51,449 nt of DNA from assembly GCA_019115765.1 (NCBI GenBank), contig DXCZ01000003.1:1-51449 (forward strand), given 5' to 3'. Both the position numbers and the translations under genes were made by a program. Positions 15,980 through 23,667 of the stretch are shown in pieces; positions within the stretch are counted from its first letter, which is position 1, and the number at the start of each line of letters is the position of its first letter. A model generated the notes under the pieces. That model saw only the letters and a program-made list of their open reading frames with translations, did not search any database and was not told the origin of the DNA. The DNA comes from Candidatus Mediterraneibacter stercoripullorum (GTDB taxonomy: Bacteria; Bacillota; Clostridia; Lachnospirales; Lachnospiraceae).

Positions 15980-16008
15980 ATCCCCGCAGTCTGCTGCGGG
16001 GATTTTTT
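15980..16008 (+). terminator. Rho-independent terminator after rnhB
   Basis: ATCCCCGCAG (15980-15989) pairs with CTGCGGGGAT (15994-16003), loop TCTG, then a T-run (16003-16008). Confidence 0.93.
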
Positions 16009-16060
16009 GACACGACTGTATCAGATGAGAGGACATGTGGAGAAAAATTCCAGGAGGGAA

Positions 16061-16423
16061 ATGCAGAAAATGAAGACAGATAACAGACGATCCACCGGCG
16101 CTGCATACGAACAGGCTGCGGGATATTATCTGGAGCAGCTGGGGTACGAAATACTGGAATATAATTACAGATGCCGCCGGGGAGAAATAGATATAGTTGC
16201 AAAGGACGGGGAGTATCTGGTATTCTGTGAAGTGAAGTACCGTTCGGATGATCAGAAAGGCAGTCCGCTGGAAGCGGTGGACGCCCGGAAACAGAAGGCA
16301 ATCTTCCGCTGCGCTCTGTTCTATCTGACAGAAAAGCATCTGGGAGAGGTGCCCTGCCGGTTTGATGTGATCGGCATAGAAGGCACACGGATCACACATA
16401 TTAAGAATGCGTTTTCCGGATAA
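16061..16423 (+). CDS. yraN: YraN family endonuclease-like protein (UPF0102)
   Basis: A 120-residue protein with a PD-(D/E)XK nuclease-like core: RRGEIDIVAKDGEYLVFCEVKYR carries the Asp and the E-x-K. The N-terminal STGAAYEQAAGYYLEQLGYEIL is typical. A role in DNA processing is assumed for the family; no substrate is known. The ATG at 16061 follows AGGAGGG closely; the next ATG at 16070 is also possible. The open frame extends upstream to 16007, before this ribosome site. Confidence 0.85.
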   Translation: MQKMKTDNRRSTGAAYEQAAGYYLEQLGYEILEYNYRCRRGEIDIVAKDGEYLVFCEVKYRSDDQKGSPLEAVDARKQKAIFRCALFYLTEKHLGEVPCRFDVIGIEGTRITHIKNAFSG

Positions 16424-16452
16424 GCCAAAGACACTCTTGGCAGTTGCCAGAT

Positions 16453-16500
16453 AGACATGCGGGCATGTCTGCATGCTTTGCTGTTTATGGTAATAAACAG
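16453..16500. repeat. Two adjacent hairpins before pgeF
   Basis: AGACATGC/GCATGTCT (16453-16470) and CTGTTTAT/ATAAACAG (16481-16500) are perfect short inverted repeats in the gap between yraN and pgeF. No T-run follows, so they may be operators or RNA structure instead of a terminator. Confidence 0.45.
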
Positions 16501-16536
16501 AAGTAAACAAACAGAAAAAGAATCAGGAGGGAAAAG

Positions 16537-17385
16537 ATGAGCCTGGGACTGAAGTACAAGGATAACAGACATATTTTTGATGAATGCTGCGGAGAGACAC
16601 CTTATCTGGAATACCCGCTTTTCAGGAATACCGGTATCGTCAGACATGGTTTTTCCACCCGTCTTGGCGGTGTGAGCCAGGGATGCTGGTCTTCTCTGAA
16701 TCTCAGCTTTGACAGGGGCGACGATCCGGAAGCAGTGAGGGAGAATTTCCGGCGGATTGGAGCTGCCATCGGAGTGAAGCCTGAGGATATGGTCTTATCC
16801 AGACAGACACATACTACCAATGTGCGCGTTATGACAGAACAGGACCGTGGAAAGGGGATGACCCGAGAACGGGATTATACAGATGTGGACGGGATGATCA
16901 CGAATGTTCCAGGACTCTGCCTCGTCACATCCTATGCGGATTGTGTTCCGCTGTATTTTGTAGATCCGGTGCGAAAGGCTATCGGTCTGAGCCATTCAGG
17001 ATGGAGAGGAACGGTTGGGAAGATTGGAAAGGAAACCGTCCGACTGATGGAGAAGGAATTCGGTTCGGATCCGTCGGATATTCTGGCGGCGGTGGGTCCG
17101 TCGGTATGCATGGACTGTTATGAAGTAAGTGAGGACGTGATCCGGAAAGTCCGGGAAGCATTCGATGAAGAACTCTGGCCGGAGCTGTTTTATGAAAAGC
17201 CGGATGGAAAATATCAGCTGGATCTGTGGAAGGCTAATGAAAGCATTTTCCTCGAATCGGGGATCCTTCCGGAACATATTGCGGTAACGAATGTATGCAC
17301 TCACTGCAACAGCCAGATCCTGTACTCTCACAGGACGTCCGGAAACAGAAGAGGAAATCTCTGTGCATTTCTTGCATTGAAATAA
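16537..17385 (+). CDS. pgeF: Peptidoglycan editing factor PgeF / YfiH-type purine nucleoside phosphorylase
   Basis: A 282-residue multicopper-oxidase-like (DUF152, laccase-domain) protein. The zinc-binding residues are visible as SRQTHTTNV, TSYADCVPLYF and HSGWRGTVGK, with CTHCN near the end. Family members have been shown to act on purine nucleosides and to keep peptidoglycan stems free of Ser in place of Ala. The ATG at 16537 follows AGGAGGGAAAAG. Length is normal. Confidence 0.88.
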   Translation: MSLGLKYKDNRHIFDECCGETPYLEYPLFRNTGIVRHGFSTRLGGVSQGCWSSLNLSFDRGDDPEAVRENFRRIGAAIGVKPEDMVLSRQTHTTNVRVMTEQDRGKGMTRERDYTDVDGMITNVPGLCLVTSYADCVPLYFVDPVRKAIGLSHSGWRGTVGKIGKETVRLMEKEFGSDPSDILAAVGPSVCMDCYEVSEDVIRKVREAFDEELWPELFYEKPDGKYQLDLWKANESIFLESGILPEHIAVTNVCTHCNSQILYSHRTSGNRRGNLCAFLALK

Positions 17386-17421
17386 TAAAGTGTTAAAAAG
17401 AAGGAGGAAAGGTGGAATAAA

Positions 17422-18369
17422 ATGTTGAATATGAATAGTCTGATCCGTATTATACCTCTGGCTGCTTCCACAGCGGGGAACGGTACGGCAGAACAGACGG
17501 TAAATGATGTGATCGATTCCGCTACAGAGGTGACTGCAGAAGCCGGTCAGGAGGTGAATCAGTTTGTCCAGTTCTTCCAGGATAATATCCCGAATATTAT
17601 AGCATTTGGCATCCGGGTGCTTCTGGCGCTTGTATTCTTCTTTATCGGGGGCAAGCTGATCGGCTGGCTCAGGAAGATCGTCAGAAGGTCTATGGAACGG
17701 GCCAATGCGGATACAGGAGTGTGCCAGTTTGTAGATTCTATCTTGAAATTTGGTTTATATGCGCTCCTTGTCTTTATGATCGCAATCAGGTTTGGTGTGG
17801 AATCCTCGTCGGTTGCCGCCCTGATCGCGTCTGCCGGTGTTGCCATCGGTCTTGCTGTTCAGGGAAGCATCTCCAATTTTGCAGGCGGGATCCTGATTTT
17901 GCTCCTGAAGCCATTTGTGGTGGGGGATTATATTGTTGTCAACGGGGAAAGCCTGGAAGGAACAGTTAAAGAGATACAGATATTCTATACAAAGCTTGCT
18001 ACAGTAGACAACCAGAGAGTTGTTGTACCGAACAGTATTCTGACAGAAAACAGTCTTACCAATGTTACGGCAAGACCGGAGCGGCAGCTGGATCTCAAAG
18101 TTGGTATTTCCTATGATTCGGATTTGAAAAAGGCAAAAACTCTGATTGAAAATATGCTTCATGCGGATGAGCATATTATTCAGGATGAAGAGATAAAAGT
18201 CTTTGTAGATTCACTGGCTGACAGTTCGGTTGTGATCGGTCTTCGCGCCTGGGTACCAACAGATCAGTACTGGGCAACCAGATGGAAACTGCTGGAGCAG
18301 ATCAAGCTTACTTTTGATGAGGAAGGAATTGAGATTCCCTACAATCAGCTTACAGTACACATGAAATGA
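17422..18369 (+). CDS. mscS: Mechanosensitive ion channel MscS family
   Basis: A 315-residue channel that opens under membrane tension and releases solutes. After an N-terminal region that resembles a weak signal or external segment (1-50), three membrane spans follow; TM3 has the Gly/Ala-rich pore helix ALIASAGVAIGLAVQG and SISNFAGG. The beta domain begins with FVVGDYIVVNGESLEGTVKEI, and the cytoplasmic cage follows. The length fits small MscS (YkuT-like). The ATG at 17422 follows AAGGAGGAAAGG. It converges with the DUF5721 gene, and no clear terminator lies in the 17-nt gap. Confidence 0.93.
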   Translation: MLNMNSLIRIIPLAASTAGNGTAEQTVNDVIDSATEVTAEAGQEVNQFVQFFQDNIPNIIAFGIRVLLALVFFFIGGKLIGWLRKIVRRSMERANADTGVCQFVDSILKFGLYALLVFMIAIRFGVESSSVAALIASAGVAIGLAVQGSISNFAGGILILLLKPFVVGDYIVVNGESLEGTVKEIQIFYTKLATVDNQRVVVPNSILTENSLTNVTARPERQLDLKVGISYDSDLKKAKTLIENMLHADEHIIQDEEIKVFVDSLADSSVVIGLRAWVPTDQYWATRWKLLEQIKLTFDEEGIEIPYNQLTVHMK

Positions 18370-18386
18370 AAGGCGGCTGGAAGGGA

Positions 18387-18872
18387 CTATTCTTCTTCGA
18401 ATTCAATCCCTTTCTGAAGGAGGAATTTTCTGGCCATATCATCCCACGCATGTTCCAGTGACCGGTCCATGGAAAAGGTCTTAAATGAAGTACCGGTTAC
18501 GCATGTCAGGCGGGTTCCGTCGAAACGGATATTCAGATAGAGCCCTTGTACGCTGTCAGGTGCAATGGACGGGGTGCTCTTCTGGATCGTCCGTTCCATA
18601 TTGTGACAGGACAGACTGAAAACAAGGCGGAAGCTCAGCGGAGTCCGTTTTCCGCGGATGAGAAAATAGCAGTAATCTTTTACCTCTTTCCAGTAGGAGT
18701 ATTCCTCTGTCTCTTCGTCAGAATCAAAAAAGGATTTATGGATGGCTCCGTTGATGGAGAATGTGTTGAAGGTTACGATCTCTCCTTCTATAAACCAGAA
18801 ATTGTCAAATATTTCTGAGCGGAGAAGCTGTGACATGAATTTTTTTACGTTTGTCAGAGTGAGTGCTATCAT
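18387..18872 (-). CDS. DUF5721 family protein
   Basis: A 161-residue protein of the Lachnospiraceae-type DUF5721 family, of unknown function. It starts MIALTLTNVKKFMSQLLRSE, the family's conserved N-terminus, and includes FIEGEIVTFNTFSINGAIHKSFF. The ATG at 18872 is 8 nt after GGAGG; the open frame extends upstream to 18926 without a ribosome site. There is no membrane segment. It is divergent from the SGNH gene. Confidence 0.85.
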   Translation of the reverse strand: MIALTLTNVKKFMSQLLRSEIFDNFWFIEGEIVTFNTFSINGAIHKSFFDSDEETEEYSYWKEVKDYCYFLIRGKRTPLSFRLVFSLSCHNMERTIQKSTPSIAPDSVQGLYLNIRFDGTRLTCVTGTSFKTFSMDRSLEHAWDDMARKFLLQKGIEFEEE

Positions 18873-18942
18873 AGTAAGTTCCTCCGGAATCTTTCGCAGT
18901 AATGCATCCAGACCATTGTAGCACAAAACCCGCCTGCCGTCA

Positions 18943-18971
18943 TTGACTTTTACATGTAAAAAAAGTATTAT
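18943..18971 (+). promoter_or_regulatory. Promoter of the surface-modification cluster, possibly leaderless
   Basis: TTGACT (18943-18948), 17 nt, TATTAT (18966-18971). Transcription would begin near 18978, two bases before the ATG at 18980, so the first message may have almost no 5' leader. Confidence 0.6.
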
Positions 18972-18979
18972 TATTTATT

Positions 18980-19732
18980 ATGAAGAAATTGAATCGAAAG
19001 AGAAAAAGAAGGATAATCATATACATTTTGATCGTTATTCTGGTGCTGCTTGTAATTTTTGCAGTTTATATGATCCGCAGGTTTACTTCGCCGGGGGTGG
19101 ATACTTCGGACGGTATTCAATATATTAGAAAAGCGGAGACAGATGATATCGCCTCCATTGAGCAGAAGATCAGTCAGCTGGAATCCCAGGAGAACGGCGG
19201 TGAGGATACCCGCAACGCCAGGGATAAGTTCGCGGGAACGGTCGTGATGGGGGATTCTGTGACTGCAGGCTTTACAGAATATGATGTGCTTAATGCATCC
19301 AGTGTGGTATCTAAGATGGGGGCGGCTCTGGATGATCTGGATCAGGAGGTGGAACAGGTGAAAGGACTTGCACCACGGATCATCTTCCTGGCGCTTGGAA
19401 GGGATGAGATCCTTGCAGGCGGTGACACAGAGACTTTTGTGGAAAACTATACTGCCCTGGTGGAGACTCTGAAGAAAGAAATCCCTGATGCGCATATTTT
19501 TGTTAATTCTGTTTTTCCGGCTCTGGATACAGCCGAAGGCGATTCAGCGTCTCTGCAGGATGTGTCTGCTTACAATTCGGCTCTTGAGCAGATCTGTGAT
19601 AAGCAGCAGATAGGATTTATTGACGATACAGGGATCGTCAATAGTCAATACTATGAAGAGGACGGCGTCCATTTTACAGAGGAATTCTACTCCGTCTGGG
19701 CGGAGCATATGGCGGAGGTGGCGGCATTATGA
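18980..19732 (+). CDS. Membrane-anchored SGNH hydrolase-like protein
   Basis: A 250-residue protein with a basic N-terminus, one membrane span (about 12-32) and an external SGNH/GDSL domain. Block I is GDS (91-93) and block V is D228-G-V-H231, so the nucleophile and the Asp-His pair are present. Block III reads LALGRDEI where GxND is usual, so the oxyanion Asn is absent. It is the first gene of a cluster with an MBOAT acyltransferase and a DHHW protein, which points to O-acyl transfer or removal on a surface glycan. No ribosome site is visible before the ATG; the promoter position suggests a near-leaderless message. Confidence 0.8.
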   Translation: MKKLNRKRKRRIIIYILIVILVLLVIFAVYMIRRFTSPGVDTSDGIQYIRKAETDDIASIEQKISQLESQENGGEDTRNARDKFAGTVVMGDSVTAGFTEYDVLNASSVVSKMGAALDDLDQEVEQVKGLAPRIIFLALGRDEILAGGDTETFVENYTALVETLKKEIPDAHIFVNSVFPALDTAEGDSASLQDVSAYNSALEQICDKQQIGFIDDTGIVNSQYYEEDGVHFTEEFYSVWAEHMAEVAAL

Positions 19733-20229
19733 CAGAGGTTAAAAAGGCAACTGCCGCACCAGGTGTTTTCAGTGTGATGAAATATGCATCGGCAGTGCTG
19801 ATCATTGTATATGTTGTGCTGCTTATGTTTCAGACGAGCGTCAGCAGCCGGTCCTTTGATACAGTGGCTTCTGCGGTGGAAGATTCTCTGACCGCTTCAT
19901 CTCTGAAGGAACGGGACGGACAGAGGTTCAAGCGGAATTTCGGCCTGAACAGCGCCGATTATGAAGGGGTGCTGTACTATTCTTCGGAGTCCGGAATGTC
20001 TGCGGAAGAAGTTCTGCTGATCAAAGTGTCAAATACCGCGCAGGTTCGCAAAGTGACCGGGGCAATTGAGGAGCGGATCGCTGACCGGACAGATGCGTTT
20101 GAGGAATATGCTCCTGAACAGGCAAAGATCCTGGCGGACGCCCAGCTGACCGTAAGGGGGCGGTTTGTCTTTTATGCGGCTTCACCGGATGCTGCACAGT
20201 ATCGGGCAGTATTTGACAGTAGTCTGTAA
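19729..20229 (+). CDS. DUF4358 family membrane protein
   Basis: A 166-residue protein with one N-terminal membrane span (about 18-37) and an external domain. The pattern GVLYYSSESGMSAEEVLLIKV and EEYAPEQAKIL matches the DUF4358 family, often found beside SGNH and MBOAT genes in Lachnospiraceae. Its function is unknown; the arrangement suggests an accessory of the acyl-transfer machine. The start ATG overlaps the preceding stop (ATGA), so the two are coupled. Confidence 0.8.
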   Translation: MTEVKKATAAPGVFSVMKYASAVLIIVYVVLLMFQTSVSSRSFDTVASAVEDSLTASSLKERDGQRFKRNFGLNSADYEGVLYYSSESGMSAEEVLLIKVSNTAQVRKVTGAIEERIADRTDAFEEYAPEQAKILADAQLTVRGRFVFYAASPDAAQYRAVFDSSL

Positions 20230-20282
20230 ACGGTATACTGTGAAAAGTCCGGTTAGAAAATCCACAGGAAGGAAAAGGGAAA

Positions 20283-21701
20283 ATGGTATTCAGCAGTATT
20301 ACATTTTTGTTCTTTTTTCTGCCGGTTGTGCTGGCGGTTTATTACCTGGTGCCGGAAAGGGCAAAGAACCCGATCCTGCTTCTTGCAAGTATTCTGTTCT
20401 ATGCATGGGGAGAGCCTGTCTATGTGGTCCTTCTGCTTCTTTCCATCATATTTAACTATTTCTGCGGGAGAGAGATTGACGCGGATTCAGAGAATCCTGC
20501 AAAGGCAAAACGGTGTCTTATAGCTGCTGTCGTTTTTAATGTCCTAATCCTGTTTTTCTTCAAATATTACGGATTTGTACTGGATATCGTGAATTCACTG
20601 GTGCCGGAAGAGATCGCATACCGTGAATTGTCTCTTCCGGTGGGAATTTCTTTTTACACTTTCCAGGAGATCTCCTATCTTGTGGACATATACAGGAGAA
20701 AAGTACATTCGCAGAAAAACATCTTGAACTTTGCCCTTTATATCGCCATGTTTCCCCAACTTGTGGCGGGGCCGATCATACGGTATGAGGACATAGAAAA
20801 ACAGCTGACCGAAAGAAAGATTTCCATATGGAAGGCCGGACAAGGCGCGGCGCTGTTTATTTTCGGATTGGCAAAGAAGGTCTTGCTTGCTGATACGGCA
20901 GGAAAGATATTTGAACAGATTTCCGCTGATCCTGCAGGCAGCCTCTCAGCGCTGACAGCCTGGATCGGCTGCATTTCTTTTGCATTTCAGATTTATTTTG
21001 ATTTCAGCGGATATTCGGATATGGCTATCGGCCTGGGAAAGATGTTCGGATTTGAATTCCGGAAAAACTTCGATCATCCGTATGTGGCCAAAAGTGTTTC
21101 AGAATTCTGGAGAAGATGGCATATTTCCCTGACCTCATGGTTCCGGGAATATGTATACATTCCACTGGGAGGAAACCAGTGCAGTGTGTCTGATAATATC
21201 AGGAATCTTCTTATTGTCTGGCTGCTGACCGGTATGTGGCACGGCGCTGCGTGGAATTATATCGTATGGGGCGTCTACTATGGGGTGATCCTTGTGATGG
21301 AGAAGTATGTATGGGGAGCATCTGTGGATGAGATGCCCTGTATTGTACGCCACATTTATACAATGGTCATTGTTCTTGTGGGCTGGGTTTTCTTCTTCAG
21401 CCCAAGTCTGGGATACGCGCTGCGCTATCTGGCGGCAATGATCGGTGGCGGCGCAGGCATTGCAGATATGGAAGGATGGTTCATACTGACGAGCCATTGG
21501 CTTATGTATCTGGCAGCGCTGCTCTGTTCTTCGAGAGCAGGACATGCCATCTTCCGCAAAGTGATCGGTGCTTTTGGTGTGATTGGGAATGCCAGAGTGA
21601 AATACGTGGCAGGGACAGTGGCTTATATGGCAGTCTTTGCAGTCTCTGCGGCATATCTTGTTACTGAAGGATACAGTGTGTTCATTTATTTCAGATTCTA
21701 G
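20283..21701 (+). CDS. MBOAT family O-acyltransferase (AlgI/DltB-like)
   Basis: A 472-residue polytopic membrane protein that carries an acyl group across the membrane for transfer to a surface polymer. It starts MVFSSITFLFFFLPVVLAVYYL, the usual AlgI/DltB opening. Motifs include LPVGISFYTFQEISYLVDIYRR, the FWRRWHISLTSWFREYVYIPLGG block and the catalytic His in LTGMWHGAAWN. AlgI-like members move acetate onto alginate or other glycans. The specific polymer is unknown here. The ATG at 20283 follows GGAAGGAAAAGGGAAA. Confidence 0.93.
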   Translation: MVFSSITFLFFFLPVVLAVYYLVPERAKNPILLLASILFYAWGEPVYVVLLLLSIIFNYFCGREIDADSENPAKAKRCLIAAVVFNVLILFFFKYYGFVLDIVNSLVPEEIAYRELSLPVGISFYTFQEISYLVDIYRRKVHSQKNILNFALYIAMFPQLVAGPIIRYEDIEKQLTERKISIWKAGQGAALFIFGLAKKVLLADTAGKIFEQISADPAGSLSALTAWIGCISFAFQIYFDFSGYSDMAIGLGKMFGFEFRKNFDHPYVAKSVSEFWRRWHISLTSWFREYVYIPLGGNQCSVSDNIRNLLIVWLLTGMWHGAAWNYIVWGVYYGVILVMEKYVWGASVDEMPCIVRHIYTMVIVLVGWVFFFSPSLGYALRYLAAMIGGGAGIADMEGWFILTSHWLMYLAALLCSSRAGHAIFRKVIGAFGVIGNARVKYVAGTVAYMAVFAVSAAYLVTEGYSVFIYFRF

Positions 21702-21709
21702 GTGGGATA

Positions 21710-22867
21710 ATGGATAAGAAGAAAAAAAGAAAAGGGCAGGCGGAAGTCATGCTTGGAATGGTCTTTCTGCTGTTCCTGTTTATTGTTATGATCATCAATC
21801 TTGTTGTGCCGGACAACCGTATGTCTGAGGAAGAGAACCGCGTTCTATCCTCAAGTCCTGTGTTCAGTCTGAATAATATCATATCAGGGGCATTCATGGA
21901 ACAGGCTGAGGAATATGTGAGTGATCAGTTTGTCGGCCGGGATCTTCTGCGCAGACTGAAAGTAGGAGCAGATATGCTGGGCGGTGTCCGCAAGGAAGAG
22001 GATGTCTATATCGGAAGTGATGGACAGCTGCTGGAGGACATCAAGGTCCCGGAGCAGGAGAACCTGCAGACCAATCTGGATGCGATCCGCCAGTTTACGA
22101 CGGATTATCCTGATCTGACAGTTAATATGATCCTCGTACCCGATGCGGCCAATATCCTGCGAGGGAGTCTGCCGGCGCTGGCGACCGTGGAAGATCAGAG
22201 TCAGCTGATCAGTATGGTGAGAAACAGCCTTTCGGATTCAGTGGGATGGATCGACGTCTCTACTGTATTGAACAGACACAGAAGTGAGAAAATATATTAT
22301 AAGACAGACCGGTACTGGACTGCGCTGGGGGCTTTCTATGCTTTTCAGGAAGCTGCTCCGTCGCTGGGGATCAGTGAGGATGTCTCGGATAAATATGTTT
22401 CCTATACGGTATCAGACAGCTTTAACGGATCTCTTGCAGCCAGGAGCGGGGCATGCCTTGACGAGCAGGAGACCATTGAGATCTATGCGCCCACACAGGG
22501 GGATGACGATGTGATCGTGGACTATGTGGATGAGGGAAAGAGAACTTCGTCACTCTACGATTCTTCCAGTCTGGAGGGCAGGAACCAGTATGAAGTATAC
22601 CTTGGAGGAGATACGTCTCTTCTTGATATCCGGACGGTATCAACAAGTCAGAAGCGTATCCTCGTGGTCAAGGATTCCTTTGCCAACTGCTTTATCCCGC
22701 TGCTGACGCCCTATTTCCGTGAGATCGTGGTGGTGGATCCCAGATATTACAGCGGGACGATCCAGGACATCATGGACACATATCAGATCACGGACACACT
22801 GTTCCTTTACAGTGGGAATGGTTTCTTTACAGACAACAGTATAAGCGGAGTGTTTACAGGTGAGTAA
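21710..22867 (+). CDS. DHHW family surface protein (AlgJ/AlgX-like)
   Basis: A 385-residue protein with an N-terminal membrane span (about 17-35) and a large external domain. The DHHW/AlgX-like core shows SEEENRVLSSSPVFSL, ENYVSDQFVGRD-type spacing, KIYYKTDRYWTALGAFYAF and VKDSFANCFIPLL, where the last carries the Ser of an SGNH-like triad. Such proteins perform the final O-acetyl transfer on a glycan outside the cell. The DHHW box here reads KTDRYW, so one His of the usual DHHW is changed to Arg and Tyr. Start ATG at 21710 follows GGTGGGA. The next gene overlaps its end by 8 nt. Confidence 0.82.
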   Translation: MDKKKKRKGQAEVMLGMVFLLFLFIVMIINLVVPDNRMSEEENRVLSSSPVFSLNNIISGAFMEQAEEYVSDQFVGRDLLRRLKVGADMLGGVRKEEDVYIGSDGQLLEDIKVPEQENLQTNLDAIRQFTTDYPDLTVNMILVPDAANILRGSLPALATVEDQSQLISMVRNSLSDSVGWIDVSTVLNRHRSEKIYYKTDRYWTALGAFYAFQEAAPSLGISEDVSDKYVSYTVSDSFNGSLAARSGACLDEQETIEIYAPTQGDDDVIVDYVDEGKRTSSLYDSSSLEGRNQYEVYLGGDTSLLDIRTVSTSQKRILVVKDSFANCFIPLLTPYFREIVVVDPRYYSGTIQDIMDTYQITDTLFLYSGNGFFTDNSISGVFTGE

Positions 22868-23648
22868 CAGGATCAGAGATGAATTTTTACAGAAACAAGA
22901 GCCGGTCAGGCTCAACAAATATTTGAGTGAGGCGGGAATATGTTCCCGGCGGGAAGCGGACCGGCTGATCGAGAGCGGCAGAGTCAGCGTGGACGGAAGG
23001 ACCGCAGACACCGGCATGAAAGTAATGCCGGGGCAGATTGTGCGGGTCGGAAAGAAGACAATATCCAGACAGGATGATATGATCGTTCTTGCGGTGAATA
23101 AGCCGAGAGGGATCGTATGTACAGAGGACAGGAGAGAGAGGGACAGTATTGTCCGGTTTCTGAAATATCCTGTGCGTGTGACTTATGTGGGAAGACTTGA
23201 TAAGGATTCCCGTGGGCTGCTGCTTATGACGAACAACGGAGACATCATTAACCGGATGATGCGCGCTGCAAATTATCATGAGAAAGAGTACCGGGTGACA
23301 GTGGATCATGAAATCACAGATGATTTTCTGAGAAAGATGTCGGAAGGCGTCCATATTCTTGATACAGTTACAAGACCGTGCAAGGTGGAGAAGATCGGGA
23401 AATATACGTTCTCCATTATTCTGACACAGGGACTGAACAGGCAGATCCGCCGGATGTGTGACGCGCTTGGATATCAGGTGAGAGATCTGGTACGTATTCG
23501 AATTATGAATATCCGTCTTGGATCGCTTAAGGAGGGTACTTATAGGAGACTTACGGATGATGAATTGAATGAACTCTACGAGATGATACAGCATTCCAGT
23601 GGGGTTCCGGCGGCCTATGCGGCGTCGGACAGGCATAAAAAGCGATAA
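22860..23648 (+). CDS. rluF: 23S rRNA pseudouridine synthase, RluF/RluB type
   Basis: A 262-residue enzyme that isomerises a uridine in 23S rRNA. An S4 RNA-binding domain (about 16-75, RLNKYLSEAGICSRREADRLI) precedes the catalytic domain with VGRLDKDSRGLLLMTNNGD, where D114 is the catalytic Asp, and LTQGLNRQIRRMCDALGY. The start is GTG at 22860, 9 nt after GGAG and overlapping the previous gene. RluB-like specificity cannot be excluded. Confidence 0.88.
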   Translation: MSNRIRDEFLQKQEPVRLNKYLSEAGICSRREADRLIESGRVSVDGRTADTGMKVMPGQIVRVGKKTISRQDDMIVLAVNKPRGIVCTEDRRERDSIVRFLKYPVRVTYVGRLDKDSRGLLLMTNNGDIINRMMRAANYHEKEYRVTVDHEITDDFLRKMSEGVHILDTVTRPCKVEKIGKYTFSIILTQGLNRQIRRMCDALGYQVRDLVRIRIMNIRLGSLKEGTYRRLTDDELNELYEMIQHSSGVPAAYAASDRHKKR

Positions 23649-23667
23649 TAAACATCAGGAGGAGACT

